Source: Cololabis saira
Taxonomy: Eukaryota; Chordata; Actinopteri; Beloniformes; Belonidae
DNA length: 64,000 bases
Assembly: GCF_033807715.1 (NCBI RefSeq)
Contig: NC_084601.1
Coordinates: forward strand, 15,926,690 to 15,990,689
Reading direction: 5' to 3'
Part shown: one piece after another, positions 1 to 11,099 of the stretch
Layout of the letters: every line of letters begins with the position of its first letter
Position numbering within the stretch: the stretch's first letter is position 1
Translations under genes and position numbers: made by a program
Notes under the pieces: model-generated
What the model saw: the letters and a program-made list of their open reading frames with translations, nothing else
What the model was told of the DNA's origin: nothing
Databases searched by the model: none

Positions 1-1405
1 CCCAGTGTGGTTACTTCAGTACAAGGCCAACTCCACCATGTTTGGAGCGAAAGAAGACGAAGAGATCCGAGTGATTGGGACCAATCAAGGCTCCAACGAA
101 GGGAGGGCTAAATCTAAACCACGGTTCCTCGCCATCAGTTTAGCCAATTATATTGGAATCATTTATCTAAATATTTGCATTTCTGTGAGTAGAAAACTAT
201 GATGGATATTCTGTTCAGTGGTCTTTTTTTGCAGTTTGTCTGTCGAACAGCAAAGGTCAGAGTGTAAGTTTACTTTGAATCTCCAGTAAGAAAAACTGTA
301 ATTGAGAGAAGTTGTTTGTCTATATTTCTAACTAAGTTTCTTCTTTCTCATATCAACGAGCACGCAGGATTAAAATACCTAACAACATCAACAAATGAAC
401 TGGCCGCTGACGTTAGTTATAATCCCACAAAAAAAGAAAAAAACATGCCAAAAGCATATTTTGTCACTTGATAAGTGGACATCTTTCATATTTACCACAA
501 ATAAGACGAGAGAAAGAACAACAGAGGTGTTGTGTTCCTGTACAAGCAGACCTTGATCCTCATCCCTCTGGGCTTCACACACATGCAGCTGGATCTGGGC
601 CGAGGTGCCATTGTGAATCGTGGCCCTTTAAAAATGCATGCGCGCTCTCGGCTCTGTATCTTTAATGAGGTGTGTCTGAAATATTTGATAGCCTCGCGCT
701 CATTTGAAAAACAAATACGTTTACTGCCATTAATATTTGATACGGAAATGAATATATGTAAAACACATACATTAATTAGTCTGTTTTGATCAATTGTCTG
801 TGTCGAATGTTTCCGCGCGGCGACTCCCCGCGGGCGACGCTGCCGCGCATCACCCTCCGCCGCGCCGCAGCAGAACCGTGTCATTTTCAAAGCGGGATTA
901 AACATCTTTTAAGTTGGTGTACACTGGGAAGAAACGAGAGAGAGATCAGTTCACACCCAGCAGAGGCAGATTTGTAAAATGAGTTGTTTGAACGCTGTTT
1001 GAAAGAGGTGTGAGTAGAAATCAAACCGGTGGCGCTGGTAGCTCTGATACAAGGGCCCACGGGGGCCCACGAATGGCCCCCTATCAAAGCCCCACGTTGT
1101 ATCTGCTTTTCAAGTTTTATTTGATCAATACTTCCGTTTCAGTGAATAGCAACGCGATTAAAACCTGATTTCCATTTTGGAGAAGTTGTTTTTTTTAATC
1201 TTTCAGCTCAAGTGGCTTTATTTATTTATTTTTGTTGAAACTGCAAATTCTTATAATATTTTGGTCTGTTTCTGCTTCATGGGTTTCCATCAAAATGTTG
1301 TTGACATGTGGGAGCAGCTAATCAAGCTTTCCAAAAAAACAGCTTCTGACCCGAATAACCCCGAATTCAGAGAAAGCAGTACAAAGCAGATGTATTTCAG
1401 TCACC
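1..1405. other. No gene recognised; one GC-rich patch
   Basis: Mostly AT-rich sequence. An open frame at 5-202 has some exon-like composition, but I recognise no family and see no convincing splice sites, so I do not call it. A CpG-rich patch lies at about 812-872, between AT-rich flanks. A short GGGCCC-rich direct repeat sits near 1050-1070. Confidence 0.5.
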
Positions 1406-1933
1406 ATGGATTCTGCTAGTAAAGCGGATACTGGTTTATCTCACCTCTGGCTCTCTCAAACATGTAATAACATTGACTGGTTGAAACTAACTGTTGAGCA
1501 AAAGTTGAAAGATCAATTTCTGCAAAAATGGCGAAGTGAACTCTATAGGATGAGATCATGTGATATTTATGTAGAGTTTAAGCAAGAGTTTAAGCTAGAA
1601 CAGTTATTGTGTCAAAATCAAAAGTATAGACAGGCCATTTGTAATTTTAGGATGAATAACAGCATAATACCAAAAGTCACTGGAAGTAAAAGTTTGGATA
1701 GAAGTCAGAGATTCTGTAACCTCTGTAACGTCCACCGTATTGGAGATGAGTTTCATATTTTGTTTGAATGTAAAAATGTAAATATAATGAATCTCAGACA
1801 AAAATATTTACCAAAGTATTATCCAAACCGACCATCTATGTTTAAATTGATTTTGTTACTTCAATCTAATAAGTTAAGTGTTATTTATAAATTAGGCGCC
1901 TTTTTGAAGAATGTCCTTCCTCTGTTTAAATGA
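1406..1933 (+). pseudogene. Non-LTR retrotransposon RT C-terminal fragment
   Basis: The 175-codon frame matches the C-terminal tail that follows the reverse transcriptase domain in a class of animal LINEs. It has a KWRSELY-type block, then a basic AICNFRMNN stretch, then a zinc-binding C-x2-C...H...C arrangement (CNLCNVH followed by DEFHILFEC), and ends in LRQKYLPKYY and MFKLILLL. These blocks are the recognition evidence; the RT catalytic domain is absent, so the copy is 5'-truncated. Homology probably begins near codon 4, and the annotated ATG is only the first in frame. The 3' UTR and tail follow directly. This is a dead fragment, not a host gene. The clade is not assigned with confidence. 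Confidence 0.7.
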
Positions 1934-2068
1934 TTTTTATTTTGCCAAATTGAGTATTTTAGTTGAACATGTACAGCCCGCCACTTGCTATAAATGTACA
2001 AATGTTTGTGTACTTGTGCTCCATACCATGTGATCATGGTCGTCACTTAAAATAAATGATGATGATGA
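1934..2068 (+). mobile_element. LINE 3' UTR with (GAT)n tail
   Basis: A short 3' UTR follows the LINE frame and ends in AATAAATGATGATGATGA. A simple-repeat tail of this kind is how many non-LTR elements finish. It fixes the 3' boundary of the element at about 2068. Confidence 0.65.
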
Positions 2069-3632
2069 GAACCGAGGAGGTCAAGGCTGCATTGCAGGCC
2101 GGAGAGCAAGGAGGAGGAGGTTTTAACCATTCGTTCAACCTTGATCATGACGGGGACTGTGAGATCGCAGGAAATTAAAGTGGACAAGCTTGTGAAGCGG
2201 CTGCAGCGGCCCTTTCTGGTGCATCTCTACTTGGTTTTTAGACGATGCAAACAGACAAAAGACTTAGTCTATCTGAAGTGGGGCAGGAGTTGTTGCAGTG
2301 CTTGTTGAGAATAGATGGTGTCACCCTGGATACGAGACTGTGATGGAGCACCGCTGCTTCCCAGATGTTGCATTGAAAAGAAAGAGAGTCCACCGACATT
2401 AACGTGCCTATGACATCATCAGCACAGGTGACACAATAGTGTGTTCATGGTGATCTGTGGAGGGAAAGCAAACAAAAGATTAGGCCCGGTTTACATAAAA
2501 AGATACACTAACTTTAGTGTGTGGTTCTCCTCAGGTTAGATTCACATAAAACATGTAATGTTTACTTTAGGGAATGTTGCAAAGCTAGAGTTAAAGTTTT
2601 ATTTACTTCAGGAAAACTTTGCATGTAGGCGTAATGAAAACTAAAGTCTTAACTTTTCAAAACTTAAAACTCCCAGAACGTTTGGGGAACCTGAAGTTGT
2701 CAGCCGAGATGTAGAGTGATGTTTAGATAAGAGCACCGTAGCTGCAGTTGCAAAAACCTCCAGCATTAACTTTTTGCTGCAGTCAATTGACGATTGGGAC
2801 ATTTCTGGATCCCTATCTTATTCTATTTTCAGCCTGTAAATGAAACTGTGGGATTCCTGTGACGGATGCCTTCTGCACGTGAAATGTTCTTGTGTTCTCT
2901 GGCTACAACACGACTCCAGCCCCAAAGCATGACCCATCTCTCTCTGATGAAATTATACATTATACTCTTTTTTTTGGCCTAAATCCTTTATTTTAAAACA
3001 TCTTTTTCAAAAATGCATCAAATGTTTAGTTGTTCGTCTGGAAGCTTTTCGTGCTGGATTTTGTGGTGATGATGCAGATTTGCTGATCCACTCTCGGCCA
3101 TGTCTGTGTAGCTCGACTGCGTCAGATGACTCTTCCCGAACTTCTTTTGTAGTCTAACTGGAGTTTGGATTTCTATTTCAACTATCCTACGGTCTGAGGA
3201 ACAAACGATGAAGAGATCCCCCAGCTTTGTGAGCAGCAGTTTCATTATCAGACAGGTGCTCAGATGACCTCGTGATGCTGTTGGGATGAAGTTTGAGGAG
3301 TTGGATATCCATGAAGAGCCTTGATATTGGAATCCTCTCACCATTCCCAGCAACACATCAAATCATTGAAATAATCTCAAACCTTTATTGGAGGGGGCGA
3401 GACCCTCGTGTGATGCCTCCTTCCTCCATTTCTAGACCCAGCTATTCACCAAAATGTAAAAAAAGGTTTCACTTTTAACATTCTCCTGTAAATAGATAGA
3501 CATATCTTTGATTTACTTAACTGTTTACACAGGACATTTAGACCAGGGGTGCCCACATTTATAAGTTAAAGAATTTACTACATGTGGAACTTGAATCATG
3601 CGCAATTCTGGCTGAGTCGGACCCCCCCCACC
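2069..3632. other. No recognised gene
   Basis: No family recognised. A minus-strand open frame of 112 codons at 3018-3356 shows no domain I know and has no visible gene context. Treat it as unassigned. Confidence 0.5.
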
Positions 3633-4327
3633 CAGGGGCGTCAATTCAGTATGGCAAGGTATGGCACCCGCCACACCTTGGCTTCAAGGGAAAATGTAAA
3701 TGTTTGTTTTTTTAATACATTTATGGAATTACTCTGTGTCTATTTGTATTGATTATTCTATTACTTAATACATATAGAATAACTACAAATGCAAATCAGA
3801 ACAACATGATCGATTAAAATGTCTAATTTTTAGTAAAAAAAAATCTCATTACATTTAAGACAAGACTCAAAAACAACCATTTTCACCTGTTTCAAGTAGA
3901 TTTTCACTTAAAATAATTGGAAAAATCTGCCAGTGGAACAAGATTTTTTTGCTTGTAATGAGAAGATAAATCTTGTCCCACTGGCAGATTTTTCTACTTA
4001 TTTCAAGTGAAAATTTACTTGAAACAGGTGAACATGGTCAAATAACAAGTTATTTTTCTGGTGATGACTCTTGTTTTAAGTGTAATGAGATTTTTTGACT
4101 AAAAATTAGACATTTTAACTAGAAATAAGACAAATATTCCTTTTTTTTTAGTTTTTGCAGTGAGCGAGACTGCATTTGAAAAAGTTCAAATTTTCTTGAC
4201 CACACAGATAAACTACATAGCAGACTTCTGTGATGAGTATTTGCTGGATGTGTTGATTGATACTCTAGTTAAGTTCTGTGACTCGTAACCTTGCCATACC
4301 TTAGCTTCCACTGAATTGACGCCACTG
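3633..4327. mobile_element. hAT-type miniature inverted-repeat element
   Basis: The left end reads CAGGGGCGTCAATTCAGT and the right end, reverse-complemented, reads CAGTGGCGTCAATTCAGT, so the termini match at 17 of 18 positions. The immediate flanks are identical 8-bp words, cccccacc, at 3625-3632 and 4328-4335. CAG...CTG ends plus an 8-bp target duplication are diagnostic of the hAT superfamily. The 695-bp body has no transposase frame, so it is non-autonomous. It contains a large palindrome, listed separately. Confidence 0.88.
3816..4116. repeat. Long imperfect palindrome inside the hAT element
   Basis: The two halves, about 3816-3950 and 3965-4116, are reverse complements with small gaps. 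Paired landmarks include AAAATGTCTAATTTTTAGT with its complement ending at 4116, the CACCTGTTTCAAGTA block, and ATCTGCCAGTGG against CCACTGGCAGAT around a short centre near 3955. The fold would be a roughly 130-bp hairpin. Confidence 0.85.
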
Positions 4328-4335
4328 CCCCCACC

Positions 4336-5717
4336 CCTCTTTCTTTTTTCCTGATTTAAAGTAAACCAGGACGACCTGATGCATTCTCCCTCGTGTCCAC
4401 CAGATGGTGCTGTAGACCCGTGTGAGCGGATTATGAGGGCGACGTTCTGATGCACAAACCTCTCACATCCAACTAGTGGGCTGTGTTGAGAGGTGTGATG
4501 TTCTCTCCCTGACAGTGTCAGTCTGGTGAATCATTCCTACACTCCATTCAGGATGCATGAACTGAGTTATTAATAACCATATGTTGGGCGGGGTTGAGTA
4601 CATTTAACTCCTCTGTGACTCACAGGTGAGTCGCCTGTCAGGGAAGACTGATGGGAAGAAAACGTGAGCCTGCCAGCGAGCTGACATGGTTTCCGGACGC
4701 GTCTCTTTTTTCTCACCACGTTTCCTTCTGACTCCTTCACTGAGATGATGTTGACTTTTATGTTGTTGGTTTATCTATCTTTTATGTTGTTGGTTGACAC
4801 AGCCCTCAGAAGCCCTGCCAGAATAACAGCGAGGCCTGTTGAAAAAAAGGTGAGGCATTTCGTATCTTTAAAGCTCCTTTTTTCTGCGGCTCCTTTTTTT
4901 AAGCAAAGAACAGCATCGTGTGGGCGAATCTCATTGTGCAGCGCTCGGTTTCTGCCCTTGGCTTCCTGGCAGGGCGTTGGGCCAGCGCTGATGAGGGTGA
5001 GGGGATGGGGAATGACAGGCGAAGATGCTGCCAGTCAATCAGCAGGGTTGTCTGGCCCCCCTCGTCCTCACTCACTATGGGATATGTGTCATCCTCCCAA
5101 GTGGGTTTGCACTGCTTCTCCATCCTCCATTTACTGAGGCAAAAGCCCACCCCACCTGAATCTGTAAGTAGATTTGCACATAAATCCCCTCCTTAATAGA
5201 AACCTCCTCCGGATTCATTAATGCCGCATAAAACGCACACTCCTGGTGCTCATTAATTGGTATGAATCCTTACCTCGGAGGAGTAAAAGGTGCATCCTCA
5301 ACCTGCATCTGTACCTGATGTGGCGCGCATGTTGCTCGTTGAAATTACAAAAAAGAAAAGAGAGCGAGGGAGAGAGATTTTCCAGACCTGTAATTGTTTT
5401 TAGTGTTCAGCAGAGAAAAAAGAGAAAGAGGTGACTAGTGCAGGTGATGCCTTGTCATCTGTCCAACGAAGCATTCAAGAGGTGGAGTGAAAACGGTTTA
5501 ATATCAATTTGGATGCTAAAAGACCCCCAAACAAAACAAAAAACACACACACATACACAACAGACTCAAAACAGATGCCTCCACGAGGAGCTCAAAAGGT
5601 AAACTTTTAATATATTGTGTTTTATTGCTATTCAGTGTGTTTTGCTTTTAACATGTATTTTAAGAAATGGTGGGTTGGAGTACAATTGATTGATTTATAT
5701 CCTTAACTGGAGTTTAT
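4336..5717. other. No recognised gene
   Basis: Overlapping short open frames at 4745-5196 on both strands show no domain and no consistent frame. There is a brief AC-rich stretch near 5550. Nothing else is supportable. Confidence 0.5.
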
Positions 5718-6036
5718 TTAAAGGGGACCTATTATCAAAAACATGTTTTTCTTGTTTTAACATATATAAAGTGGTCTCCCCTCACCCTGCCAACACAGAA
5801 GAGATGAAATCCCATGAATTTCTGCAAGGTCTGCTCCCCCGCCCTGCAGAATCTTCCAGTGTCATGTGACTTTCTACAGGCTGTTCTGAATCTGCGCCCG
5901 TCGTGACGTCACGGCAGGAGCTCATTTCCATAGGTCGGCCTCCGCTGCTGAAACCACGGCCACCACTCTCTCCGCCGGCTGGAGCTCCGCCATTGTTTAG
6001 AAGCGCCGGCTGTTTCCACCGCGAGGGAGAGTTAAA

Positions 6037-6370
6037 ATGAGGTTTTGCATCGACATTTACCCTCATAAAAGGATCACTGCCCACAGTACGGACCCGGCAA
6101 CTGCACACGAGTCAGCGGTAAGTGACGTTAATTTTTTATGTTATTTATATTTGTATGATCTTTGCATGGGCTAAGTATTTAGCTTAGCTCCGGAGCACCG
6201 GGGCCGCATACGGAGCTGCCGAAGCTGCTCACGGACCGGGCCGGTGAGGAGCCCCCGGGCTCTTTTAGTACCGTAATACATTTTTCTTCTCTTTATGGTT
6301 TCAGATCTTCCAAGCAATGCACCTGGAGCTGTTCAACGACACATTCAGAAGACGCGCGGTCCTTCCTTGA
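6037..6370 (+). other. Possible two-exon mini-gene inside the TTAA element
   Basis: An ATG at 6037 opens 27 codons ending at 6117, directly followed by a strong donor GGTAAGT. A TTTCAG acceptor ends at 6304, and 6305-6370 adds 22 more codons including a TGA stop, in the same phase. AATAAA lies at 6410-6415. The predicted 48-residue product has no domain I recognise. Either the element carries a remnant of its own gene or it captured a host 3' end. The splice reading is inferred from consensus only. Confidence 0.35.
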
Positions 6371-6409
6371 GCCAGCAATAGTGCATAAATGTTATTTATA
6401 TATTTTAAC

Positions 6410-6415
6410 AATAAA
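6410..6415 (+). promoter_or_regulatory. Polyadenylation signal AATAAA
   Basis: A canonical AATAAA lies 40 bp after the TGA of the possible mini-gene, followed by T-rich and TG-containing sequence. Confidence 0.4.
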
Positions 6416-6565
6416 GTTGCCATTTGTGAAAATTCAGTGTTGTGATTTCTTTACAGTTAACATGATTCATTTGTCTTGTAACATAAATGAAATGAGGAAT
6501 TGGAGTAAATAACTATGGTTTAACTGTTTAGAATTAAATTAAAGCTTCCTGTTTGAAGACGAGGT

Positions 6566-6660
6566 GACTAAAGGCTGATTTATGGTTCCGCGTTACACCA
6601 ACGCAGAGCCTACGGCGTAGGGTACGCGTCGATTTAACGCAGAACCGTGGACACGCTTTG
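6566..6660. repeat. Copy of the GGCTGATTTATGG inverted-repeat family
   Basis: It begins AAGGCTGATTTATGGTTCCG, then ACACCAACGCAGAGCCTACG. The same sequence recurs at 47324-47450 and 53803-53962. Here it is nested within the TTAA element. Confidence 0.7.
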
Positions 6661-6990
6661 CTACGCAGCCACTGCTCTTCCCCCCGGAGCGACGCTTTGT
6701 CTCCTCCCCTGATACACGTCATTCAAGCAGCCAATCAGCGCAGAGCCTCATTATTATAGCCCCCCCCGCCCTTAAAATGAAGCACAGAAAAAGGCTTTAG
6801 AAGCGGTAAAACTAGAGACATGGCCCATAGGCTGAATTTCTGATTTATGTAGAAAAAACAAGCTTTAGATTGTTTTTAAGACATTCAAGGCCTTTTTAAA
6901 ATATACATTAAATGCCATAATATGTCCCCTTTAAAGTTTGTTGGCTGTCAAACGTAAATACCCTTTTAGCTCCTAGAAATCAATCAGTTC

Positions 6991-8514
6991 TTGTATTACC
7001 TACCTACCTGCCCTCTTGATCCTCTCCCCACTGCCTTAATTAAAGCCTGTCTGCCAACAGTCTCACCCATAATAACTGCCATAGTTCACTCCTCTCTTTC
7101 CACTGCCACTGTTCCACCATCATTAAAGACTGCTTCCATCACTCCCATTCTCAAAAAACCCGGTTTAGATCCAATCGACCACAATAATTATCGCCCCATT
7201 TCCAACCTCCCATTCATCTCTAAGATTCTGGAAAAGACAGTAGCAACCCACCTCCAGAACCACCTGCACAACAATAGCCTCTTTGAACCATTTCAGTCTG
7301 GTTTCCGCCCAAAACACAGTACAGAAACTGCATTAATCAAGATCACCAACGACCTCCTCCTGGCAGCAGATTCTGGCCTTCTCACCATCCTCATCCTCCT
7401 CGACCTCAGTGCCGCCTTTGACACCATCTCCCACTCCATACTCCTGGAACGCCTGGCTGGCGCTGGGGTCTCTGGTACTGCAATAAAATGGTTCACTTCA
7501 TATCTCTCTGACAGGAAACAGTTCGTTCAAGGCAAAAATGTACACTCACAACCATCACTCATCACACATGGCGTTCCACAGGGATCAGTACTTGGACCGC
7601 TTCTCTTCATTGTATACATCCTCCCCCTTGGTAACATCCTCCGCCACTTTGGAATCCAGTTTCACTGTTATGCCGATGACACACAACTCTACATCTCCAC
7701 TAAACCAAGCACCTCCCTCCCCCCCCCCACTCTTACTGACTGTCTCAACACCATCAATTTCTGGATGACAAAAAACTTTCTCAAATTAAATGGAAATAAA
7801 AGTGAAGTCCTTCTCGTCGGCACAAGGTCCACACTCTCCAAGACCCACCCCTTCAATATCTCCATTGATGGTCACCCGGTCCACATCTCCTCCAAAGTCA
7901 AAAGCCTCGGCGTCATTCTGGACAGTGTTCTCTCTTTTTCCCCCCACATCAGTAACATTACCCGTACTGCTTTCATGCACCTACGGAACATCGCCAGAAT
8001 CCGCCCATCTCTCACCCAGCACAACACCCAGGTCTTGGTCCATGCACTTGTCACCTCACGCATTGACTACTGCAACTCCATCCTCACTGGCCTCCCCAAC
8101 AAACTTCTCCACCGTCTCCAAATCATCCAGAACTCTGCTGCCAGAATCACCACCCGTACAAAACGCACTGACCACATCACCCCCATCCTCATCCAGCTCC
8201 ACTGGCTACCTGTCCATCACCGCATCCAATATAAAGTTCTTCTCCTCACATTTAAAGCTCTCCATAACCTGGTCCCTCAATACCTGTCAGACCTTCTCCA
8301 CCCGTACACCCCCACCCGTGCTCTACGCTCCTCCTCAGCTGCTCTCCTGTCTGTACCCAAATTTAAACTGGCCACTATGGGTGGCAGAGCCTTCAGTTGC
8401 TCTGCACCCAGACTCTGGAACTCTCTCCCCCCCTGCATCCGTCAGATTGACTCCATTGGACAATTCAAATCTCACCTCAAGACCCACCTGTTCAGACTTG
8501 CATATCCAGTCTAA
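6991..8514 (+). CDS. LINE-2-like reverse transcriptase, 5'-truncated
   Basis: The open frame of 507 codons encodes most of a non-LTR reverse transcriptase and its C-terminal region. RT landmarks in order are an ITPILKKPGLDP block, the NYRPISNLPFISKILEK motif, FQSGFRPKHSTETAL, LDLSAAFDTISH (first catalytic Asp), GVPQGSVLGPLLF, and the YADD catalytic box at 7669-7680. The long C-terminal part contains RIDYCNSILTGLP and the LHWLPVHHRI block and ends shortly after LWNSLPP, which is typical of the CR1/L2 group in fish. The endonuclease domain is missing, so the copy is truncated at its 5' end near 6975. The listed Met is simply the first in frame. No internal stop is present, which suggests a young insertion. 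The copy cannot mobilise itself without the missing 5' half. Confidence 0.88.
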   Translation: MYYLPTCPLDPLPTALIKACLPTVSPIITAIVHSSLSTATVPPSLKTASITPILKKPGLDPIDHNNYRPISNLPFISKILEKTVATHLQNHLHNNSLFEPFQSGFRPKHSTETALIKITNDLLLAADSGLLTILILLDLSAAFDTISHSILLERLAGAGVSGTAIKWFTSYLSDRKQFVQGKNVHSQPSLITHGVPQGSVLGPLLFIVYILPLGNILRHFGIQFHCYADDTQLYISTKPSTSLPPPTLTDCLNTINFWMTKNFLKLNGNKSEVLLVGTRSTLSKTHPFNISIDGHPVHISSKVKSLGVILDSVLSFSPHISNITRTAFMHLRNIARIRPSLTQHNTQVLVHALVTSRIDYCNSILTGLPNKLLHRLQIIQNSAARITTRTKRTDHITPILIQLHWLPVHHRIQYKVLLLTFKALHNLVPQYLSDLLHPYTPTRALRSSSAALLSVPKFKLATMGGRAFSCSAPRLWNSLPPCIRQIDSIGQFKSHLKTHLFRLAYPV

Positions 8515-8624
8515 ATTTTTTGTATTCTATTTTATTTCCTGTTGTATTTTATTCTTATTTTCTATGTTTTTTGTAAGGTGTCCTTGGGTGCTCAGAAAGG
8601 CGCCAACAAATAAAATCTATTATT
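8515..8624 (+). mobile_element. LINE-2 3' UTR and tail
   Basis: The short 3' UTR ends GGCGCCAACAAATAAAATCT and then a short ATT tail, the usual L2-type finish. The array head begins at the next base. Confidence 0.75.
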
Positions 8625-8851
8625 AGGGCCCGAGCACTTGCAGTGCGAAGGCCCTATTGTATTTGCAGGAATTTTTATTATTATTAGGGCCCGAGCACCT
8701 TCAGTGCGAAGGCCCTATTGTATTTGCAGGAATTTTTATTATTAGGGCCCGAGCACCTTCAGTGCGAAGGCCCTATTGTATCTGTAGGAATTCTTCGCGT
8801 TATTAGGGCCCGAGCACCTTCAGTGCGAAGGCCCTATTGTATTTGCAGGAA

Positions 8852-8865
<14 letters not shown>
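8625..8865 (+). repeat. Four tandem hairpin heads of the array repeat
   Basis: Near-identical units of about 60 bp start at 8625, 8686, 8744 and 8805. Each begins AGGGCCCGAGCAC and has GAAGGCCCTATTG downstream. The first copy folds perfectly: AGGGCC pairs with GGCCCT, and inside it GCACT pairs with AGTGC. Each ends in TTATT. I recognise this as a dispersed sequence of teleost genomes but cannot name the family. Confidence 0.85.

Positions 8866-8890
<25 letters not shown>
8860..8890. repeat. (ATT)n spacer
   Basis: This is the microsatellite junction between the heads and the first body unit. The same trinucleotide separates every later unit. Confidence 0.9.
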
Positions 8891-8892
<2 letters not shown>

Positions 8893-10504
8893 TTCCTGAC
8901 AAAGTGAAGGCCTTTTTGCCCCCCTTAACATGCCCAAAAAGTCACCAAATTTTGCACCCTAGTCAGGCCTGGCGAAAAATTTGATATTTAAAGGTTTGCA
9001 TTAATGGGCGTGGCAAAATGGCTCAACAGCGCCACCTAGAAAACTTTGTGCCTCAAGCCCCACGATACGGTTTGACGTACATGCACGAAAATCAGTACAC
9101 ACCTGTATCATGGGACAACTTAAACAAAAGTCTCTTGGGGTCATCCCCGAAACCGAACAGGATGTCGGCCATTTTGAATTAGTCGTGTCATTTTGGCGAA
9201 ATTTATGCCATTCCTTCGAAAGTTAATTCAGCCCGAACCGTAACGTGCCCCCAAGTGTGTTATACATCAAAATGTGCGTCTCCATCCTGCGACAACACGC
9301 ATTACTTTTCTCTTTCAAAAGCGTTACCGTGGCGGCGCTAGACGCCAAAAAGCGCGCCCACCCTTCATCTGATTGGTTCGACAGAAAAAACTTTGTGCCT
9401 CAAGCCCCATAATACGGTTTGACGTACATGAACGAAAATCGGTACACACCTGTATCATGTCGCAACTAAAAGAAAAGTCTCTTGGCGCCATGGCCGAAAC
9501 CGAACAGGAAGTCGGCCATTTTGAACATTCTGAATTAATTGTGTAATTTTGGAGCAATATATGCCATTCCTTCGAGAGTTAATTCAGCCCGAACCGTATC
9601 GTGAACCCAGATGTGTTATACATCAAAATGTGCGTCTCCATCCTGCGACTACACGCATTACTTTTCTCTTTCGAAAATGTTACCGTGGCGACGCTAGACG
9701 CCAACAAGCGCACCCCCCCTTCATCTGATTGGTCCATATTTGATAGTTCCCCAAAAAGCACCAAATTTGGCATGCAAGCCAGGCCTGGCGATAAATTTGA
9801 AATTTCATGGTTTGCATTAATGGGCGTGGCAAAATGGCTCAACAGCGCCCCCCGGAAAACTTTGTGCCTCAAGCCTCACAATACGGTTTGACGTACATGC
9901 ACGAAAATCGCTACACACCTGTATCATGGCACAACTTAAAGAAAAGTCTCTTGGAGCCATGGCCCAAACCCAACAGGATGTCGGCCATTTTGAATACATT
10001 GTGTCATTTTGGTGAAATTTATGCCATTCCTTCGGCAGTTAATTCAGCCCGAACCGTAACGTGCCCCCAAGTGTGTTATACATCAAAATGTGCGTCTACA
10101 TCCTGCGACACCACGCATTACTTTTCTCTTTCAAAAGTGTTACCGTGGCGACGCTAGACGCGAAAAAGCGCGCCCCCCCTTCATGTGATTGGTCCATATT
10201 TGATAGTTCTCCAAAAGTCACCAAATTTTGCATGCAAGCCAGGCCTGGCGATAAATTTGATATTTCATGGTTTGCATTAATGGGCGTGGCCTAACGGCTC
10301 AACAGCGCCCCCTAGAATACTTTTCTCTGCCATAACTTTTGAATGGTTTGACATAGGAAGTCGTGGGTGGTGTCATGGGACTCTGTAATGAGTCCTTAAG
10401 CTTCGTTGGCCTTAATTAGCCCCGCCCCTTCTTCTGATTGGTTGTCCCTTTTTTCTGCTATAACTTTTTAATGGTTTGACTCCCGCTTCCTGATTCAAAC
10501 GTCT

Positions 10505-10620
10505 GCCGGCCCCGCCCCCCGACCAATCAGTGGCGAGTAGGGTGATGACGGCCCCGCCCCCCGACCAATCAGTGGCGAGTAGGGTGATGACGGCCCCGCC
10601 CCCCGACCGATCAGCTGTTG
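10505..10620 (+). repeat. 42-bp GC-rich minisatellite, about 3 copies
   Basis: Repeated GGCCCCGCCCCCCGACCAAT blocks are followed by CAGTGGCGAGTAGGGTGATG. The flanks match the reverse complement of the miniature transposon at 33118-33641, so this is a nested, partly expanded copy. Confidence 0.85.
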
Positions 10621-10831
10621 TAATGTGGTGACGTCAGAAATAGTCCCGTGCTCAGCCCGGTTAGAACCTGGTAGAATGGTTACAGAAAGAGTAATAAATA
10701 AAATAGTAGTGTTTTACTAATATTTATACCTTACAAATATTAAAAAAATTAGGAAAAAAAGTTCCATACATTTTATTGCTATGTTGGTCTGTCCTAAGCG
10801 AGTAAGTCAATGCGGAAGGAATGGCTGAGAC

Positions 10832-10886
10832 GTAGCTCAGCCAGAGCATATCGGTCTTTGATGCCAGAGGTCGGGAGTTCGAGCCT
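10832..10886 (+). other. tRNA-like module (A and B boxes), degenerate
   Basis: An A-box-like TAGCTCAGCCAG lies at 10833-10844 and a B-box-like AGTTCGAGCC at 10876-10885. Spacing is as in a tRNA, but no good acceptor or anticodon stem forms. This is the fossil of a tRNA or tRNA-derived SINE built into the array unit. Confidence 0.55.
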
Positions 10887-10965
10887 GAATTATTCCCGCC
10901 CCTTTTTCTGATTGGTTGTCCCTTTTTTCTGCTATAACTTTTGAATGGTTTGACATATTCGAAAT

Positions 10966-11099
10966 ATGCTGTTAATGTTTCAGCCAACCACAAAAATCTG
11001 GAATGTTTGTGGAATCATTTATTTTTTGTCCTTGCCCGGTGCAAATGACATGAATAAAGTGCGTGGTTTGGTTGTGAAAAAATAAAAGTAACGTTACGT
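10966..11099. other. Unassigned sequence left of the Gypsy element
   Basis: This sequence is not shared with other array units. It ends in the 4-bp target word ACGT (11096-11099), which is repeated at 15153-15156 after the element. Confidence 0.6.

Larger units (their letters stand above)
5722..6930. mobile_element. TTAA-flanked DNA transposon derivative (Kolobok-like)
   Basis: The left terminus AGGGGACCTATTAT and the reverse-complemented right terminus AGGGGACATATTAT match at 13 of 14 positions. TTAA lies on both sides, at 5718-5721 and 6931-6934. A TTAA duplication occurs in the piggyBac and Kolobok superfamilies. The purine-rich start fits Kolobok better than the CCY start of piggyBac (inference). 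The 1,209-bp body lacks a transposase. It carries a possible two-exon mini-gene (6037-6370) and a copy of another inverted-repeat family near 6566. Confidence 0.78.
8891..10965 (+). repeat. Array unit 1, left part
   Basis: The body begins TTTTCCTGACAAAGTGAAGG, the start shared by most units. Blocks opening AATTCAGCCCGAACCGT lie at 9225, 9581 and 10041. They are followed by GC-box/CCAAT modules (from 10419), a short minisatellite (10505-10620) and a tRNA-like module (10832-10886). Open frames of 60-116 codons occur on both strands throughout, but they recur as parallel shadows in every unit and show no domain. I regard the unit as non-coding. Confidence 0.85.

Noticed and set aside
3018..3356. 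112-codon minus-strand gene
   Set aside because: No domain, no splice context and no related copy in the window.
7790..8626. 278-codon second-frame protein over the LINE
   Set aside because: It is Ser/Pro-rich and overlaps the clear reverse transcriptase in another frame, so it is a shadow.
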